Shown piece by piece: positions 40,544 through 48,751 of a DNA stretch of 64,000 nt; position 1 is the first letter of the stretch; each line of letters starts with the position of its first letter. Both the position numbers and the translations under genes were made by a program. A model generated the notes under the pieces. It was not told the DNA's origin. It worked only from the letters and a program-made list of their open reading frames with translations, and searched no databases. The DNA is from Streptomyces sp. NBC_01260 (lineage in GTDB: Bacteria > Actinomycetota > Actinomycetes > Streptomycetales > Streptomycetaceae), in contig NZ_CP108464.1 in NCBI RefSeq assembly GCF_036226405.1, positions 682,001 through 746,000 on the forward strand, written 5' to 3'.

Positions 40544-41392
40544 TCAGCTCCCCTTCGCGGGGACGATCTGGAGGTAGATCGCCGTGAGGACCATGTTCAC
40601 GAAGAACAGCAGCATGAAGGTGATGACGACGGACTGGTTGACCGCGTCCCCGACCCCCTTCGGCCCGCCGCGCGGGTTGAGGCCGCGGTAGGCGGCGACG
40701 ATGCCCGCGATGAAGCCGAAGATCAGGGCCTTGATCTCGCTGATGTACAGGTCGGGCAGCTGGGCCAGGGCGGAGAAGCTGGACAGATAGGCGCCGGGGG
40801 TGCCGTGCTGCAGGATCACGTTGAAGAAGTAGCCGCCGAGGGTGCCGACGACGGAGACCAGTCCGTTCAGCAGGACGGCCACCAGCATGGTGGCCAGCAC
40901 CCGCGGGACGACGAGCCGCTGGACGGGCGAGACGCCCATGACCTCCATCGCGTCGAGCTCCTCGCGGATCTTGCGTGATCCGAGGTCGGCGCAGATGGCC
41001 GACCCGGCGGCCCCGGAGACCAGCAGCGCCACGATGATCGGGCTGGCCTGCTGGATGACGGCGAGGACGCTGGCACCGCCGGTGAACGACTGGGCGCCGA
41101 GCTGCTGGGTGAGGGAGCCGACCTGGAGCGCGATGACCGCACCGAACGGGATGGAGACGAGGGCGGCGGGCAGGATGGTGACGCTGGCGACGAACCAGAA
41201 CTGCTCGATGAACTCCCGCACCTGGAAGGGCCGGCGGAAGGTCTCGCGGCACACGGTCCCGGCAAGGGTGAAGAGCCTGCCCGTCTCGCGCAGCGGGGCG
41301 AACAGCCGGGTCGGGCGTCTCTGTTCGGGCGCCTTCTCCGGCACCCGGTCCGCGGGCGGCCCGGGGGGCCGCACCGGCATGGGGGCGGTCAC
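40544..41392 (-). CDS. YrbE/MlaE-type permease (YrbEA position)
   Basis: This 282-residue permease has a Pro-rich cytosolic start and five to six membrane segments. MlaE motifs are FVASVTILPAALVSIPFGAVIALQ, SGAAGSAICADLGSRKIREELDAMEVMGVSPVQRLVVPRVLA (coupling helix) and NQSVVITFMLLFFVNMVLTAIYLQ. It overlaps the ATPase gene by 4 nt and starts with GTG 41392. It partners the YrbEB protein in lipid import. Confidence 0.92.
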   Translation of the reverse strand: MTAPMPVRPPGPPADRVPEKAPEQRRPTRLFAPLRETGRLFTLAGTVCRETFRRPFQVREFIEQFWFVASVTILPAALVSIPFGAVIALQVGSLTQQLGAQSFTGGASVLAVIQQASPIIVALLVSGAAGSAICADLGSRKIREELDAMEVMGVSPVQRLVVPRVLATMLVAVLLNGLVSVVGTLGGYFFNVILQHGTPGAYLSSFSALAQLPDLYISEIKALIFGFIAGIVAAYRGLNPRGGPKGVGDAVNQSVVITFMLLFFVNMVLTAIYLQIVPAKGS

Positions 41393-42384
41393 GGGCGTCC
41401 ACCGCCGGCGGCCGGGCTGTAGCTGTTCAGGATGGCCGTACGGGCGGCCTCCGGCAGCTGCCCCATCATCGACATGACCCGTTCCCGGCGGCGCAGCGCG
41501 CCCTGCCGTACGGGCAGGCCCGGCGAGGGCTCCAGCTGCGGGACCACGGTGCGCACAGCGTTGGCCGAACTGATGCCCTGCCCGTAGCCGTTGACCTCCT
41601 CGGCGGCGAGCGTGGCCGCGTCCTTCTCCTCCGACATGCCGATGGGTCCTTCGCGGCGGCCGGAGAGGAACTGCGAGACGACGGGCAGATCGCTGGTCAG
41701 CAGGACCTCGCGCGGTCCGAAGGTGACGAGGTTGCGGCAGAACAGCATGCCCATGTTGTCCGGGACGGTAGCCGCGATGTCGAGGTTGTGGGTGACGATC
41801 AGCATCGTCGCGTCGATCTGTGCGTTGAGGTCGATGAGCAGCTGGGAGATGTAGGCGGTGCGGACCGGGTCGAGCCCGGAGTCCGGCTCGTCGCAGAGAA
41901 TGATCTGCGGGTCCAGGACGAGGGCGCGGGCCAGGCCGGCCCGTTTGCGCATACCGCCGGATATCTCGCCGGGCAGTTTGTCCTCGTCGCCGAGAAGGCC
42001 GACGATATCGATCCGCTCCATGACGATCCGGCGGATTTCGGATTCCTTCTTGCGGGTGTGCTCACGCAAGGGAAAGGCGATGTTGTCGAAGAGCGACATC
42101 GATCCGAAGAGCGCACCGTCCTGGAACATGAGACCGAAGAGCTTCCGGGTCTCCATGATCTTCCGCTCGGGGCTGTTCACCATGTCGACGCCGTTGATGA
42201 GTACGCGCCCCTGCTCGGGCTTGAGCAGACCGATGAGGGATTTCAGGAAGACGGTCTTTCCGGTACCGGAAGGACCGAGCATCACGCTCACTTCACCGGC
42301 GGGCAGAGTGAGGCTGACATCCTGCCAGATGTTCTGTTTGCCGAAGGATTTCGTAAGGCCTTCAACGACTACTTCGATTCCCAT
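41389..42384 (-). CDS. Mce transporter ATPase (MceG/Mkl, MlaF-like)
   Basis: This 331-residue ATPase powers the Mce importer. Walker A is GPSGTGKT (about 38-45), with a Q-loop in MFQDGALFGSMSLFDNIAFPLRE, signature ISGGM (the MlaF/MceG variant of LSGGQ), Walker B IILCDEPDSGLDPV and H-loop THN. An extra C-terminal region (about 250-331) is typical of actinobacterial MceG proteins. In mycobacteria this gene is unlinked; here it heads the operon. ATG 42384 follows GGAGGG. Confidence 0.93.
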   Translation of the reverse strand: MGIEVVVEGLTKSFGKQNIWQDVSLTLPAGEVSVMLGPSGTGKTVFLKSLIGLLKPEQGRVLINGVDMVNSPERKIMETRKLFGLMFQDGALFGSMSLFDNIAFPLREHTRKKESEIRRIVMERIDIVGLLGDEDKLPGEISGGMRKRAGLARALVLDPQIILCDEPDSGLDPVRTAYISQLLIDLNAQIDATMLIVTHNLDIAATVPDNMGMLFCRNLVTFGPREVLLTSDLPVVSQFLSGRREGPIGMSEEKDAATLAAEEVNGYGQGISSANAVRTVVPQLEPSPGLPVRQGALRRRERVMSMMGQLPEAARTAILNSYSPAAGGGRP

Positions 42385-42481
42385 CGGCCCTCCCTCGACG
42401 TGTCGGTGAACGAAGTCATCTGTCAGCGCTCCGGCTCTGAGAAATCCAATGGCGGCTCGTCACACATGCACCAGGAGGCGC

Positions 42482-42511
42482 ACGTTATGTCCGCCGAAAC
42501 CGCCAGGACAA
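42482..42511 (-). promoter_or_regulatory. Putative promoter of the mce operon
   Basis: On the minus strand TTGTCC (complement of 42506-42511) and TAACGT (complement of 42482-42487) are 18 nt apart, a good vegetative-type promoter. It predicts a leader of about 90 nt before the MceG-like ATG. Confidence 0.45.
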
Positions 42512-42559
42512 GCCGTTGAACAGCGGAAATCGACGAACAAGGTGCTCGGTGTGGATCAC

Positions 42560-42596
42560 TTGTCACCGAGTGACAAAGCCGTGCACCGGCTTTGTC
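42560..42596. promoter_or_regulatory. Overlapping palindromes upstream of the mce promoter
   Basis: TTGTCAC-CGA-GTGACAA (42560-42576) is a perfect 7-bp dyad. GACAAAGCCG (42572-42581) and CGGCTTTGTC (42587-42596) form a second 10-bp dyad that overlaps it, with a 5-nt centre. They lie some 50-85 nt upstream of the predicted -35, a usual place for an activator. The TTGTCAC-N3-GTG half recurs at 46595 between the PucR-type regulator and the secreted-protein genes. Confidence 0.5.
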
Positions 42597-42990
42597 GGAA
42601 TCTGCGCAAGATCTCCGGCGTACGAGTCGGGGCCCCCGGTCCACGGAGGCCGGAGCCGCGAGACCCCGACAGCGGGAGCGCCGCCCCCGGACGGAGGGTT
42701 CGGGGCCGAGGCAATCCCGGTGCGGAATCCGGGTCAAGGGGGGCGCGACCTGGACTCCACGTGCGTCGAACGAACAGTTGCGGACGCGTTTCCGCGCTGC
42801 TCACCTGGGACGCTACGGCTCAGTAACCTGCCTTCGCAATAGCGGTCCCTGAACTTTTTGCGCAGCTGTTCACGGCAGGGTTGTTTTTGTACGGAGGTGA
42901 GCAGGGACCCACATGGGGTTGTCGAAAGATGAGCCCTTCTGGAACTCCCGCCACCCTTCACGGTGCTCACTTTCGTATGGAACAGTCCAC
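42597..42990. other. Non-coding stretch upstream of the mce operon
   Basis: No convincing gene was found. The part 42860-42900 is T-rich (two runs TTTTT) and carries an orphan GGAGGTGAG, which looks like a ribosome-binding site, with an ATG at 42913, but the reading frame behind it has no coding character. Confidence 0.5.
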
Positions 42991-43040
42991 GACGATGCCC
43001 GCCCCGCCCAGGAGATTTCCCGGACGGGGCGGGCATCGTC
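42991..43040. terminator. Strong hairpin terminator behind the secreted-protein genes
   Basis: GACGATGCCCGCCCCG (42991-43006) and CGGGGCGGGCATCGTC (43025-43040) form a perfect 16-bp stem with an 18-nt loop. It isolates the secreted-protein genes from the mce operon downstream on the minus strand. Confidence 0.85.
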
Positions 43041-43104
43041 ATGCACAGCGAGGAAATACACGGGGAGCAGAGCGGGACAGCGTGCCTCTGCGCCTCCGCC
43101 GGCG

Positions 43105-44061
43105 TTACTTCACCGCGGAGTGCCAGTACTGGGAAAGCACCTTCCCGTCGTTGGGAAGGACGAGCCCCGGGGCGGTGAGCGCACCGCTGTACGTCGAGGC
43201 GTTGTTCAGCGTGAGGTGGTTGTTCCCGGAGGTGGACGGCAGGCCCGTCTTCAGGTTCACCGCCCAGCTCAGGATTCCGCCCAGACCGCAGCCGGTGGCC
43301 TTCGGCACGGAGAACGTGGTGTCGCCCTGGTTGTTTCCGGTGAGCGCGAACCTGAGCATCGCGCCCTCGGTGGCGTTGGGCGTGCCGTCACCGTCGAACC
43401 GCTGGATGGCGATGGCCGGAGCAGTGGTGTTCTGCGGACGCAGAATCACCGGGTCCGCAGCCGAGCCTATGTAGCAGTTGGAGCCGAGGAGCGGGTTCTC
43501 CAGGTGTATCCGCACGGGCAGCTTCACGATCGGCTGCCCGGTGCTCAGCCCGGCCGGGAGATTGAACTCGGTGGGCGTACCGGCGGACTCCACCGTCGCC
43601 TTCACCTTGTTCAGACTGACGTCGGTGATCTGCTGGCAGACGGCGGTGACGACCGGAATGTCACTGGGGCACATGAGCCCGAGCAGCCCGCCGGGTATCG
43701 ACGTCGGCGCACCGACGATCGCCCCGCCCGCAGGCGGAACGACCTTGAACGTACCGGCGGCCGTGTCCTGGATGACACCGAACTGCATGTCGTTGGCGCC
43801 GGTGGTGGCCTCCGTACTGCCCAGCTTGATGGCACCGCTGGGCGAGTACGAGGACACACACGACGCCACGAGGTCCTGGCCGTCCGCCGCGAGCATGGCG
43901 GGATCGTCGACGGGGCAGCGGGAGAAGGGCGCCCAGTGCCCGTTGAGGTTCGCGGCGGTGACGGCCGCGGAGGCGGAAAGAGGTGTCAGCGGAATCGCGA
44001 CCACCGCGGCGGCGCCGGCGGCGAGCAGGCCGGTGCGCCATCTCTTCGGGACAGCTCTCAT
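43105..44061 (-). CDS. Secreted protein of unknown function, 318 aa
   Basis: I do not recognise the family. A signal peptide (basic start, then LLAAGAAAVVAIPLTPLSASA) leads to a mature protein of about 285 residues with at least six Cys, likely disulfides (SRCP, SCVSS, LMCPSD, AVCQQ, SNCYIG, TGCGLGG). It is rich in Thr, Gly and short beta-type segments and lacks catalytic motifs I can name. It is the last of three consecutive exported-protein genes between the mce operon and the PucR-type regulator. A lipid-binding or spore-surface role is conceivable from context only. Confidence 0.8.
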   Translation of the reverse strand: MRAVPKRWRTGLLAAGAAAVVAIPLTPLSASAAVTAANLNGHWAPFSRCPVDDPAMLAADGQDLVASCVSSYSPSGAIKLGSTEATTGANDMQFGVIQDTAAGTFKVVPPAGGAIVGAPTSIPGGLLGLMCPSDIPVVTAVCQQITDVSLNKVKATVESAGTPTEFNLPAGLSTGQPIVKLPVRIHLENPLLGSNCYIGSAADPVILRPQNTTAPAIAIQRFDGDGTPNATEGAMLRFALTGNNQGDTTFSVPKATGCGLGGILSWAVNLKTGLPSTSGNNHLTLNNASTYSGALTAPGLVLPNDGKVLSQYWHSAVK

Positions 44062-44140
44062 TACTCCCTCAATTCATGGTGGGCTGAGCGGAATGGAATG
44101 ATTCGGTTCCGGCGGAGAAAGCAGCAGGACGGGAAGGGAA

Positions 44141-45646
44141 TCAGCGCTGCGGCTTGGGAACCTGAACCGGCTGACTGTCCTGCGTGCACACGGTCGGCGA
44201 TTGCTGTGCCGCCGCGCAGGGCGCCGCCTGGACCTGCTTCACGGCGCCGGGAACACCCGATATGGAGGCGGTGAAGAGATCGTCCAGGTCCTCACCGACA
44301 CCGCACCCCGAGAACGGCGGCAGGGTGACCTGGCCGGTGAGCACACCGCCCGTGACCAGTGTGTAGCCGGTCTGAACCCCGTCCTTGAGAACCATGTCCC
44401 CCTGCAGGGGCAGGGTGAACGGGCGCTCCGTACGGCAGTTGGCGCCGACGTCCAGGGCGACGCCGTTGACTTTCACGTCGTGCAGCCGCAACTGGAGCTG
44501 GATTTCGATGGTGGTCTTGCCCTCGCTGTTGCCCGGGCCGAGGATCTTCAGGTCGGAGTGGATATTGGGCGCCGGTTTGCCGTCCGGACCGGCGGCCGGT
44601 GGGATCTGAGTCATCTCCAGGGTCGCGGTCGTCGGCATGAAGCCGAACGTCAGGAACGTGCCTGTGGCCGGAGGCAGTTGCGGCTTGCCCTGATAGTCCA
44701 GAGTCGCCGTCGAATCCTGGAACAGATGGACAAGGCCGTCCTGGATCTTGATCTCGGTCGCGCCCTGCTCGATCTGCGTGCACGCGACCGGGAACAGCGT
44801 GGCGCTCTTGAGCTTGGCGACGTTCGCGTAGCCGGTGACATAGGCGTTCAGGCTGAACTGGTCCTCCGGGTCACCCACGCAGCGCGGTGCCTTCCCGTCC
44901 TGGAGGACGGAATTCGCCGGACCGCCCACCTTCGGAGTCCCGGCGTCACGATCGGGGCCGCTGCTTCCGGAGGCCTTTCCCTCCTCGGTCCCGGAGGGCT
45001 CCGGCGAAGGCCATTGCGGGTCGCCGGCGACCGGCACGGTTCCGAGTACCAGGTCCTGGTCCGGCTCCGGAGTGCACGTCAGCAGTACGGCCGAGGGCTC
45101 GGCGGACGCGCTGTCCGGCTTCGGCGAGGTCAGCAGTGCCGTCAGTTTCCCCGCCGTGAAGGTGAGGTCGCCGGACGAGCCGGCGGTCACCGAGGGAACG
45201 GCTCCGGAGGAGGTGAAGGTGAACTCCCCCGCATCCGGGACGGCCACCGGCTCACCGGTGGTCCCGATCCACACGGTCGAGGCGGTGTGGTCACCCTGCG
45301 CCACGCCCATGGTCAGCTGCGTCTCCACCTCGACGCCGGCCGTCCCCACGTCGGCCAGGTCCGGCAGTCCGGCCTCGGGCAGGGTCAGCTCGGTGCTCAC
45401 GTCGCTGAGCTGAACGGGCTGGTCGACCGCGGCCTCCTCCGGAACCGTCGCGGACACCCGGACCACGGCCTTCTTGGCCCCGGAAGGAAAGTCGCAGCCG
45501 TACTTCACGTCGATGCGAACGTCACGACCACCGGCGGATGCCTGCGCACCCGGGATCATTCCGGCCATGAGGACCGCGGCCAGAACGGCTCCACTCCGTG
45601 CCGTCGCACGCCCACGGCTCCGCCCTGTTGTGCCGCGCGTCATCAT
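44141..45646 (-). CDS. Secreted protein, DUF6801-like, 501 aa
   Basis: The protein has a Sec signal peptide (SGAVLAAVLMAGMIPGAQASA). Its first mature region (about 40-195) starts VKYGCDFPSGAKKAVVRVSATVPEEA and ends LLTCTPEPDQDL, resembling DUF6801, a beta-rich Streptomyces surface domain bracketed by two Cys. A Pro/Ser/Gly linker (about 205-245) precedes a second beta-rich domain with Cys at APRCVGDP, FPVACTQ, GANCRTER and SGCGVGEDL, and a Cys-rich tail. Function is unknown. Middle gene of the exported trio; two adjacent ATG codons allow a start at 45646 or 45643. Confidence 0.75.
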   Translation of the reverse strand: MMTRGTTGRSRGRATARSGAVLAAVLMAGMIPGAQASAGGRDVRIDVKYGCDFPSGAKKAVVRVSATVPEEAAVDQPVQLSDVSTELTLPEAGLPDLADVGTAGVEVETQLTMGVAQGDHTASTVWIGTTGEPVAVPDAGEFTFTSSGAVPSVTAGSSGDLTFTAGKLTALLTSPKPDSASAEPSAVLLTCTPEPDQDLVLGTVPVAGDPQWPSPEPSGTEEGKASGSSGPDRDAGTPKVGGPANSVLQDGKAPRCVGDPEDQFSLNAYVTGYANVAKLKSATLFPVACTQIEQGATEIKIQDGLVHLFQDSTATLDYQGKPQLPPATGTFLTFGFMPTTATLEMTQIPPAAGPDGKPAPNIHSDLKILGPGNSEGKTTIEIQLQLRLHDVKVNGVALDVGANCRTERPFTLPLQGDMVLKDGVQTGYTLVTGGVLTGQVTLPPFSGCGVGEDLDDLFTASISGVPGAVKQVQAAPCAAAQQSPTVCTQDSQPVQVPKPQR

Positions 45647-45733
45647 GCTTCGTCATTCCCTTCCATCGACGGTGCAGACCGCACGGCAGGAATCCCGCGG
45701 TGCGGTCTGCTGGTTCGACTGTCCGGCAGTCCG

Positions 45734-46348
45734 TCAGCTGCCGACAATGCTCGTGATCCCGGTGACGCTGTAAGTGCCCGTGAAGGTCGGGTGGGCTCCG
45801 TTGGCGACGATGCCGGCACACGCGGCGGTGGCACCCGAGACGGTCAGCTGGCGGGTGCTGTTGGAGACGGCCAGCTTCTTGGTGCTGTTGGTGTACGTCG
45901 CGTTGACCTCACCCGTGACGTTGAAGGTGCAGGTGAGGACCGTGAGCTTGGCCTGGATGTTCTTGATGTAGCCGGTCGTCACACCGGAGGTGTAGTCCTG
46001 CGCCACGAGCTGCCAGGCCGGCGTCGTCGTGGCGACCGGCGTCACCGGGCCGAGAGCACTCGTGCACGGGCTGGCCGTCGTGCCGAAGGTGGCCGAGGTG
46101 ATGTTGCCGACGGTGGCGGGGTTGCCGGTGGCACTGAACGCGGATCCGCTCGCGCCCGCCGTCGGGCAGGTGAGCGGAATCCCGCTCACCGACAGGACCG
46201 TGTTGGTAGAGACAGCCGTGAACGGGGCCGGGTTGGGCGTGACGGTCCACGTGGTGGCGGGGATTGCCATGGCCTGGGTGGACCCGAGCACGACAGCGAC
46301 GGAAGCCACGCCGGTGGCGACGGCGATCTTCTTGAGGGCATTACGCAC
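45734..46348 (-). CDS. Secreted protein of unknown function, 204 aa
   Basis: I do not recognise the family. The start GTG 46348 is preceded by GGAGGAAC, an excellent ribosome-binding site. A signal peptide (LKKIAVATGVASVAVVLGSTQAMA) is followed by a Thr/Ala/Ser/Val-rich beta protein with four Cys (PLTCPTAG, SPCTSAL, VLTCTFN, AACAGIV), probably two disulfides. It is the first gene of the exported trio and sits opposite the PucR-type regulator, with 607 bp between. Confidence 0.8.
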   Translation of the reverse strand: MRNALKKIAVATGVASVAVVLGSTQAMAIPATTWTVTPNPAPFTAVSTNTVLSVSGIPLTCPTAGASGSAFSATGNPATVGNITSATFGTTASPCTSALGPVTPVATTTPAWQLVAQDYTSGVTTGYIKNIQAKLTVLTCTFNVTGEVNATYTNSTKKLAVSNSTRQLTVSGATAACAGIVANGAHPTFTGTYSVTGITSIVGS

Positions 46349-46955
46349 AGTTAGTTCCTCCGATTCGACAATGCGGGTGGCACTGCTTGCGGGGACGTGC
46401 TCCACAGCTGCCCAAGGGGCAGGAAGCACGACTACGAACCAATTCTCCAAGGGGAGACGTACACTCTCGGCCACATATAATCTGTGACAGGCCGTGACGT
46501 TACTTGCGAGAAACTTCCAGCACAATCCTGCTGGCGAAGATTCTCGCCAGCAGCTGTTTTTGTCATCCGTAGGTCACTAAACGGCTCAGATCAATTGTCA
46601 CTTGGTGCGCAATTTCCCGGCCCGAGCCGGCCGTCCGGGCCGGACGCCGCTCAACCGGCCGGAGGACGGCCCCGGTCCGGCCGGTCGTCCGGACTCCGCC
46701 GACGCCCGTACATGGTGGTACCAGCCACACTCCCGACTGTTGTCCGAAATTGACCACTCCCACCCCACCTGCGCCGGAGCCCCGCAACAGGGCGGAAGTG
46801 TGTGCACCTTGCACTTCGATCTTGCACAAGTGGTGCGCATGGCCGCTGACTTGGTCTATCTTCATCGCGGACTTGATACGCACCTGTCGGTTCGTGGGAG
46901 CGCGGTCCCCCACCGCCTCACCCCCACCGGGCGCCGGAGAGCAAGGGGACACGTC
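46349..46955. promoter_or_regulatory. 607-bp divergent intergenic region before secreted trio and PucR gene
   Basis: No gene is seen. It holds a TTGTCAC-TTG-GTG motif (46595-46612) like the mce upstream dyad, an inverse GTGACA half-site near 46485, a very GC-rich block with many CCGGCC units (46615-46700), and three TGCAC elements with one 13-nt direct repeat of TTGCAC (46809 and 46822). It is long enough for two promoters and a regulated control region. Confidence 0.5.
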
Positions 46956-48170
46956 ATGCCGAAAGTCATTTCGCCATTGGACACGGGGGATCCGCTGGGG
47001 CCGCTTCCCCAGGAGTTCGCCGCGATCATGCGGCCCGAACTCCCGAGTCTCATCAAGGAGATCGGCGTCGAGGTCACCCGGGCCTATCCGGAATACGCGC
47101 GTCTGCTCAGTGGCCCCAATGGCCATGCCATCCGGGTCGGCGTCGAACAGAGCCTCTCCTCGTTCGTGGACCTGGTCGCCGAACCGTCCACATCGACATC
47201 ACTGCGTGACGACATGTGCCGCCGGTTCGGACGGTTCGAGGCATATGAAGGCCGCACCATGGAAACGCTTCAGGGCGCCTATCGGCTCGGGGCCCGCGTC
47301 GCACTGCGGCGGGCGAAGAAGGTCGGCCGCAGTTACAACTTCTCGCCGACCCTGATGCTCAGTTTCGCCGACGCGCTCTTCACCTACATAGACGAGCTCG
47401 AATCGCTCTCCCGCGAGGGGTTCCTGGAGGTGCAGTCCCAGAGCGGCGAACAGGGCGAGGCCATGCGCCGGCGCCTGCTGCACCTGATCCTGGCCGGGCG
47501 CCCCGTCCCCCGTACCGCCATCGCCGAGCTGTGCGAGCAGACCGGGTGGACACTGCCCAAGGAGGTCACCCTCGTCGCGGTGCGCGCTCCCGCCGGGCTC
47601 GACCGGGTCAGCGCCGACCGAGACGTGCTGGCCGATCTCAGCGATCCCCAGCCGCACTTACTGATCCCGGGGCCCCTCGACGACGCGCGAAGATCCATGC
47701 TCGACCAGTCGCTCCTCGGCACCCGCGCCGCGATCGGGCTGACCGTCCCCACCGCTCTGGCCTCGGACTCGATCCGCTGGGCCAGGAGGATCCTCGAACT
47801 CGTCGACACGGGCGTCATCGACGACGCGCCGTTCGTCCTCTGCGAGGACCACCTGATCACCCTGTGGCTGCTGTCCGACCCGGTCCTCCTGGACCAGCTC
47901 GCCCAGCGCGAACTCGCACCCATCGCCGCGATCAGCGCCACCCGCCGGGAGCGGCTGGTGGAGACACTGCGCATCTGGCTCGACACCCGCGGCACCGCGG
48001 CCCACATGGGCGAACTCCTCGATGTGCACCCGCAGACCGTCCGCTACCGCATGCGCAACCTGGAGTCCATCTTCGGCGAGCAACTGGTCGACCCCGAGAG
48101 CAGGTTCTCCACCGAGGCGGTACTGCGGGCGCTGCAACTGCAGGCCCGGAGTCAGGAATCCGCCCTGTAG
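46956..48170 (+). CDS. PucR/CdaR-family transcriptional regulator with a TTA codon
   Basis: The 404-residue regulator ends in a PucR-type helix-turn-helix (about 335-400; LRIWLDTRGTAAHMGELLDVHPQTVRYRMRNLESIFGEQL). Its N-terminal part (about 20-190) is helical, with GRFEAYEGRTMETLQGAYRLGARVALRRAKK, and the middle resembles the GGDEF-like CdaR sensor. Codon 235 is TTA (47658-47660), so it should need the bldA tRNA, late in development. It is divergent from three secreted-protein genes and near the mce operon, which it may control. ATG 46956 follows AAGGGGA. Confidence 0.88.
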   Translation: MPKVISPLDTGDPLGPLPQEFAAIMRPELPSLIKEIGVEVTRAYPEYARLLSGPNGHAIRVGVEQSLSSFVDLVAEPSTSTSLRDDMCRRFGRFEAYEGRTMETLQGAYRLGARVALRRAKKVGRSYNFSPTLMLSFADALFTYIDELESLSREGFLEVQSQSGEQGEAMRRRLLHLILAGRPVPRTAIAELCEQTGWTLPKEVTLVAVRAPAGLDRVSADRDVLADLSDPQPHLLIPGPLDDARRSMLDQSLLGTRAAIGLTVPTALASDSIRWARRILELVDTGVIDDAPFVLCEDHLITLWLLSDPVLLDQLAQRELAPIAAISATRRERLVETLRIWLDTRGTAAHMGELLDVHPQTVRYRMRNLESIFGEQLVDPESRFSTEAVLRALQLQARSQESAL

Positions 48171-48222
48171 TAGCCCCGCAGAACGGTTTCCGGCCGGATC
48201 ACGGCCCTCACGTCGAGTCAAC

Positions 48223-48236
48223 TTACTTATGGGTAA
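48223..48236. promoter_or_regulatory. Operator-like palindrome before the 87-aa gene
   Basis: TTACTTATGGGTAA is a 14-bp imperfect dyad, flanked to give CTTAC...GTAAG (48222-48237). It has the same length and half-sites as the two palindromes before the SCP2 gene. Confidence 0.45.
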
Positions 48237-48388
48237 GGCGAAATACCCGGTCACTCCCAAACGGTTGCCACACGGAGACGTTCTCAACGAGAAACCCGGA
48301 ACTGCGTCCCGTACACATGGAGGAGTCGGCCGCCCACCCGGCGGCCGTACCGCACGACCTCCTGGCCACCATTCGAGAGGGAACCCCC

Positions 48389-48652
48389 ATGACCGCCTCG
48401 CACCTGCTCGTCCCCGTGCCGATCCCGGACCGGGTCGCCGCACTCATCGGGTCCTGCATCCCGCCGCACATCCTGGAGGCGGAGTTCGACGCCGAGTGCG
48501 CCGCGCGCGAGGTCCGCAGGTTCCGCGGTCCGCGGCTCGGCATCGAGGACCAGGCCGACCGTGAGCACGCCCTGTCGGAGCTGGCCCGCGCCAATAAGCT
48601 CCTGGCCGCCCATCATCCCCTGCTGACGGTGCGCCCCGGCAGCTCCTGGTGA
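48389..48652 (+). CDS. Small conserved-looking protein, 87 aa
   Basis: No family recognised. The protein is acidic with a helical pattern: VPIPDRVAALIGSCIPPHILEAEFDAECAAREVRRF, then DQADREHALSELARANKLLAAHHPLL. It has no signal peptide or membrane segment. ATG 48389 follows GAGAGGGAA. It stands between the PucR-type regulator and the SCP2 gene, with an operator-like palindrome 150 nt upstream, so it may share control with the SCP2-dehydrogenase pair. Confidence 0.55.
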   Translation: MTASHLLVPVPIPDRVAALIGSCIPPHILEAEFDAECAAREVRRFRGPRLGIEDQADREHALSELARANKLLAAHHPLLTVRPGSSW

Positions 48653-48685
48653 CTCCCCCGCGGCGCACCGGCGCCCGGCCCCGTC

Positions 48686-48714
48686 TTGCGGTGGGGCGGA
48701 CCGACGCTTACCTT
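48686..48714 (+). promoter_or_regulatory. Putative promoter of the SCP2-dehydrogenase pair
   Basis: TTGCGG (48686-48691) and TACCTT (48709-48714) are separated by 17 nt. The -10 element touches the first of two palindromes, so a protein bound there would block initiation. Confidence 0.4.
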
Positions 48715-48742
48715 ACTCAAAAGTAAGTTTACTCCAGAGTAA
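48713..48742. promoter_or_regulatory. Tandem 14-bp palindromic operators before SCP2
   Basis: TTACTCAAAAGTAA (48713-48726) and TTACTCCAGAGTAA (48729-48742) are two dyads whose centres are 16 bp apart, just under two helical turns, between the predicted -10 and the GTG start at 48752. The spacing suits two dimers of a TetR-type repressor, a family that often controls fatty-acid or sterol genes through such TTAC...GTAA sites. Confidence 0.65.
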
Positions 48743-48751
48743 GGAACTGGC

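Noticed and set aside
42413..42970. Several short frames upstream of the mce operon, one behind a GGAGGTGAG sequence
   Set aside because: No GC bias at the third codon position and no recognisable protein. The Shine-Dalgarno-like sequence has no fitting frame.
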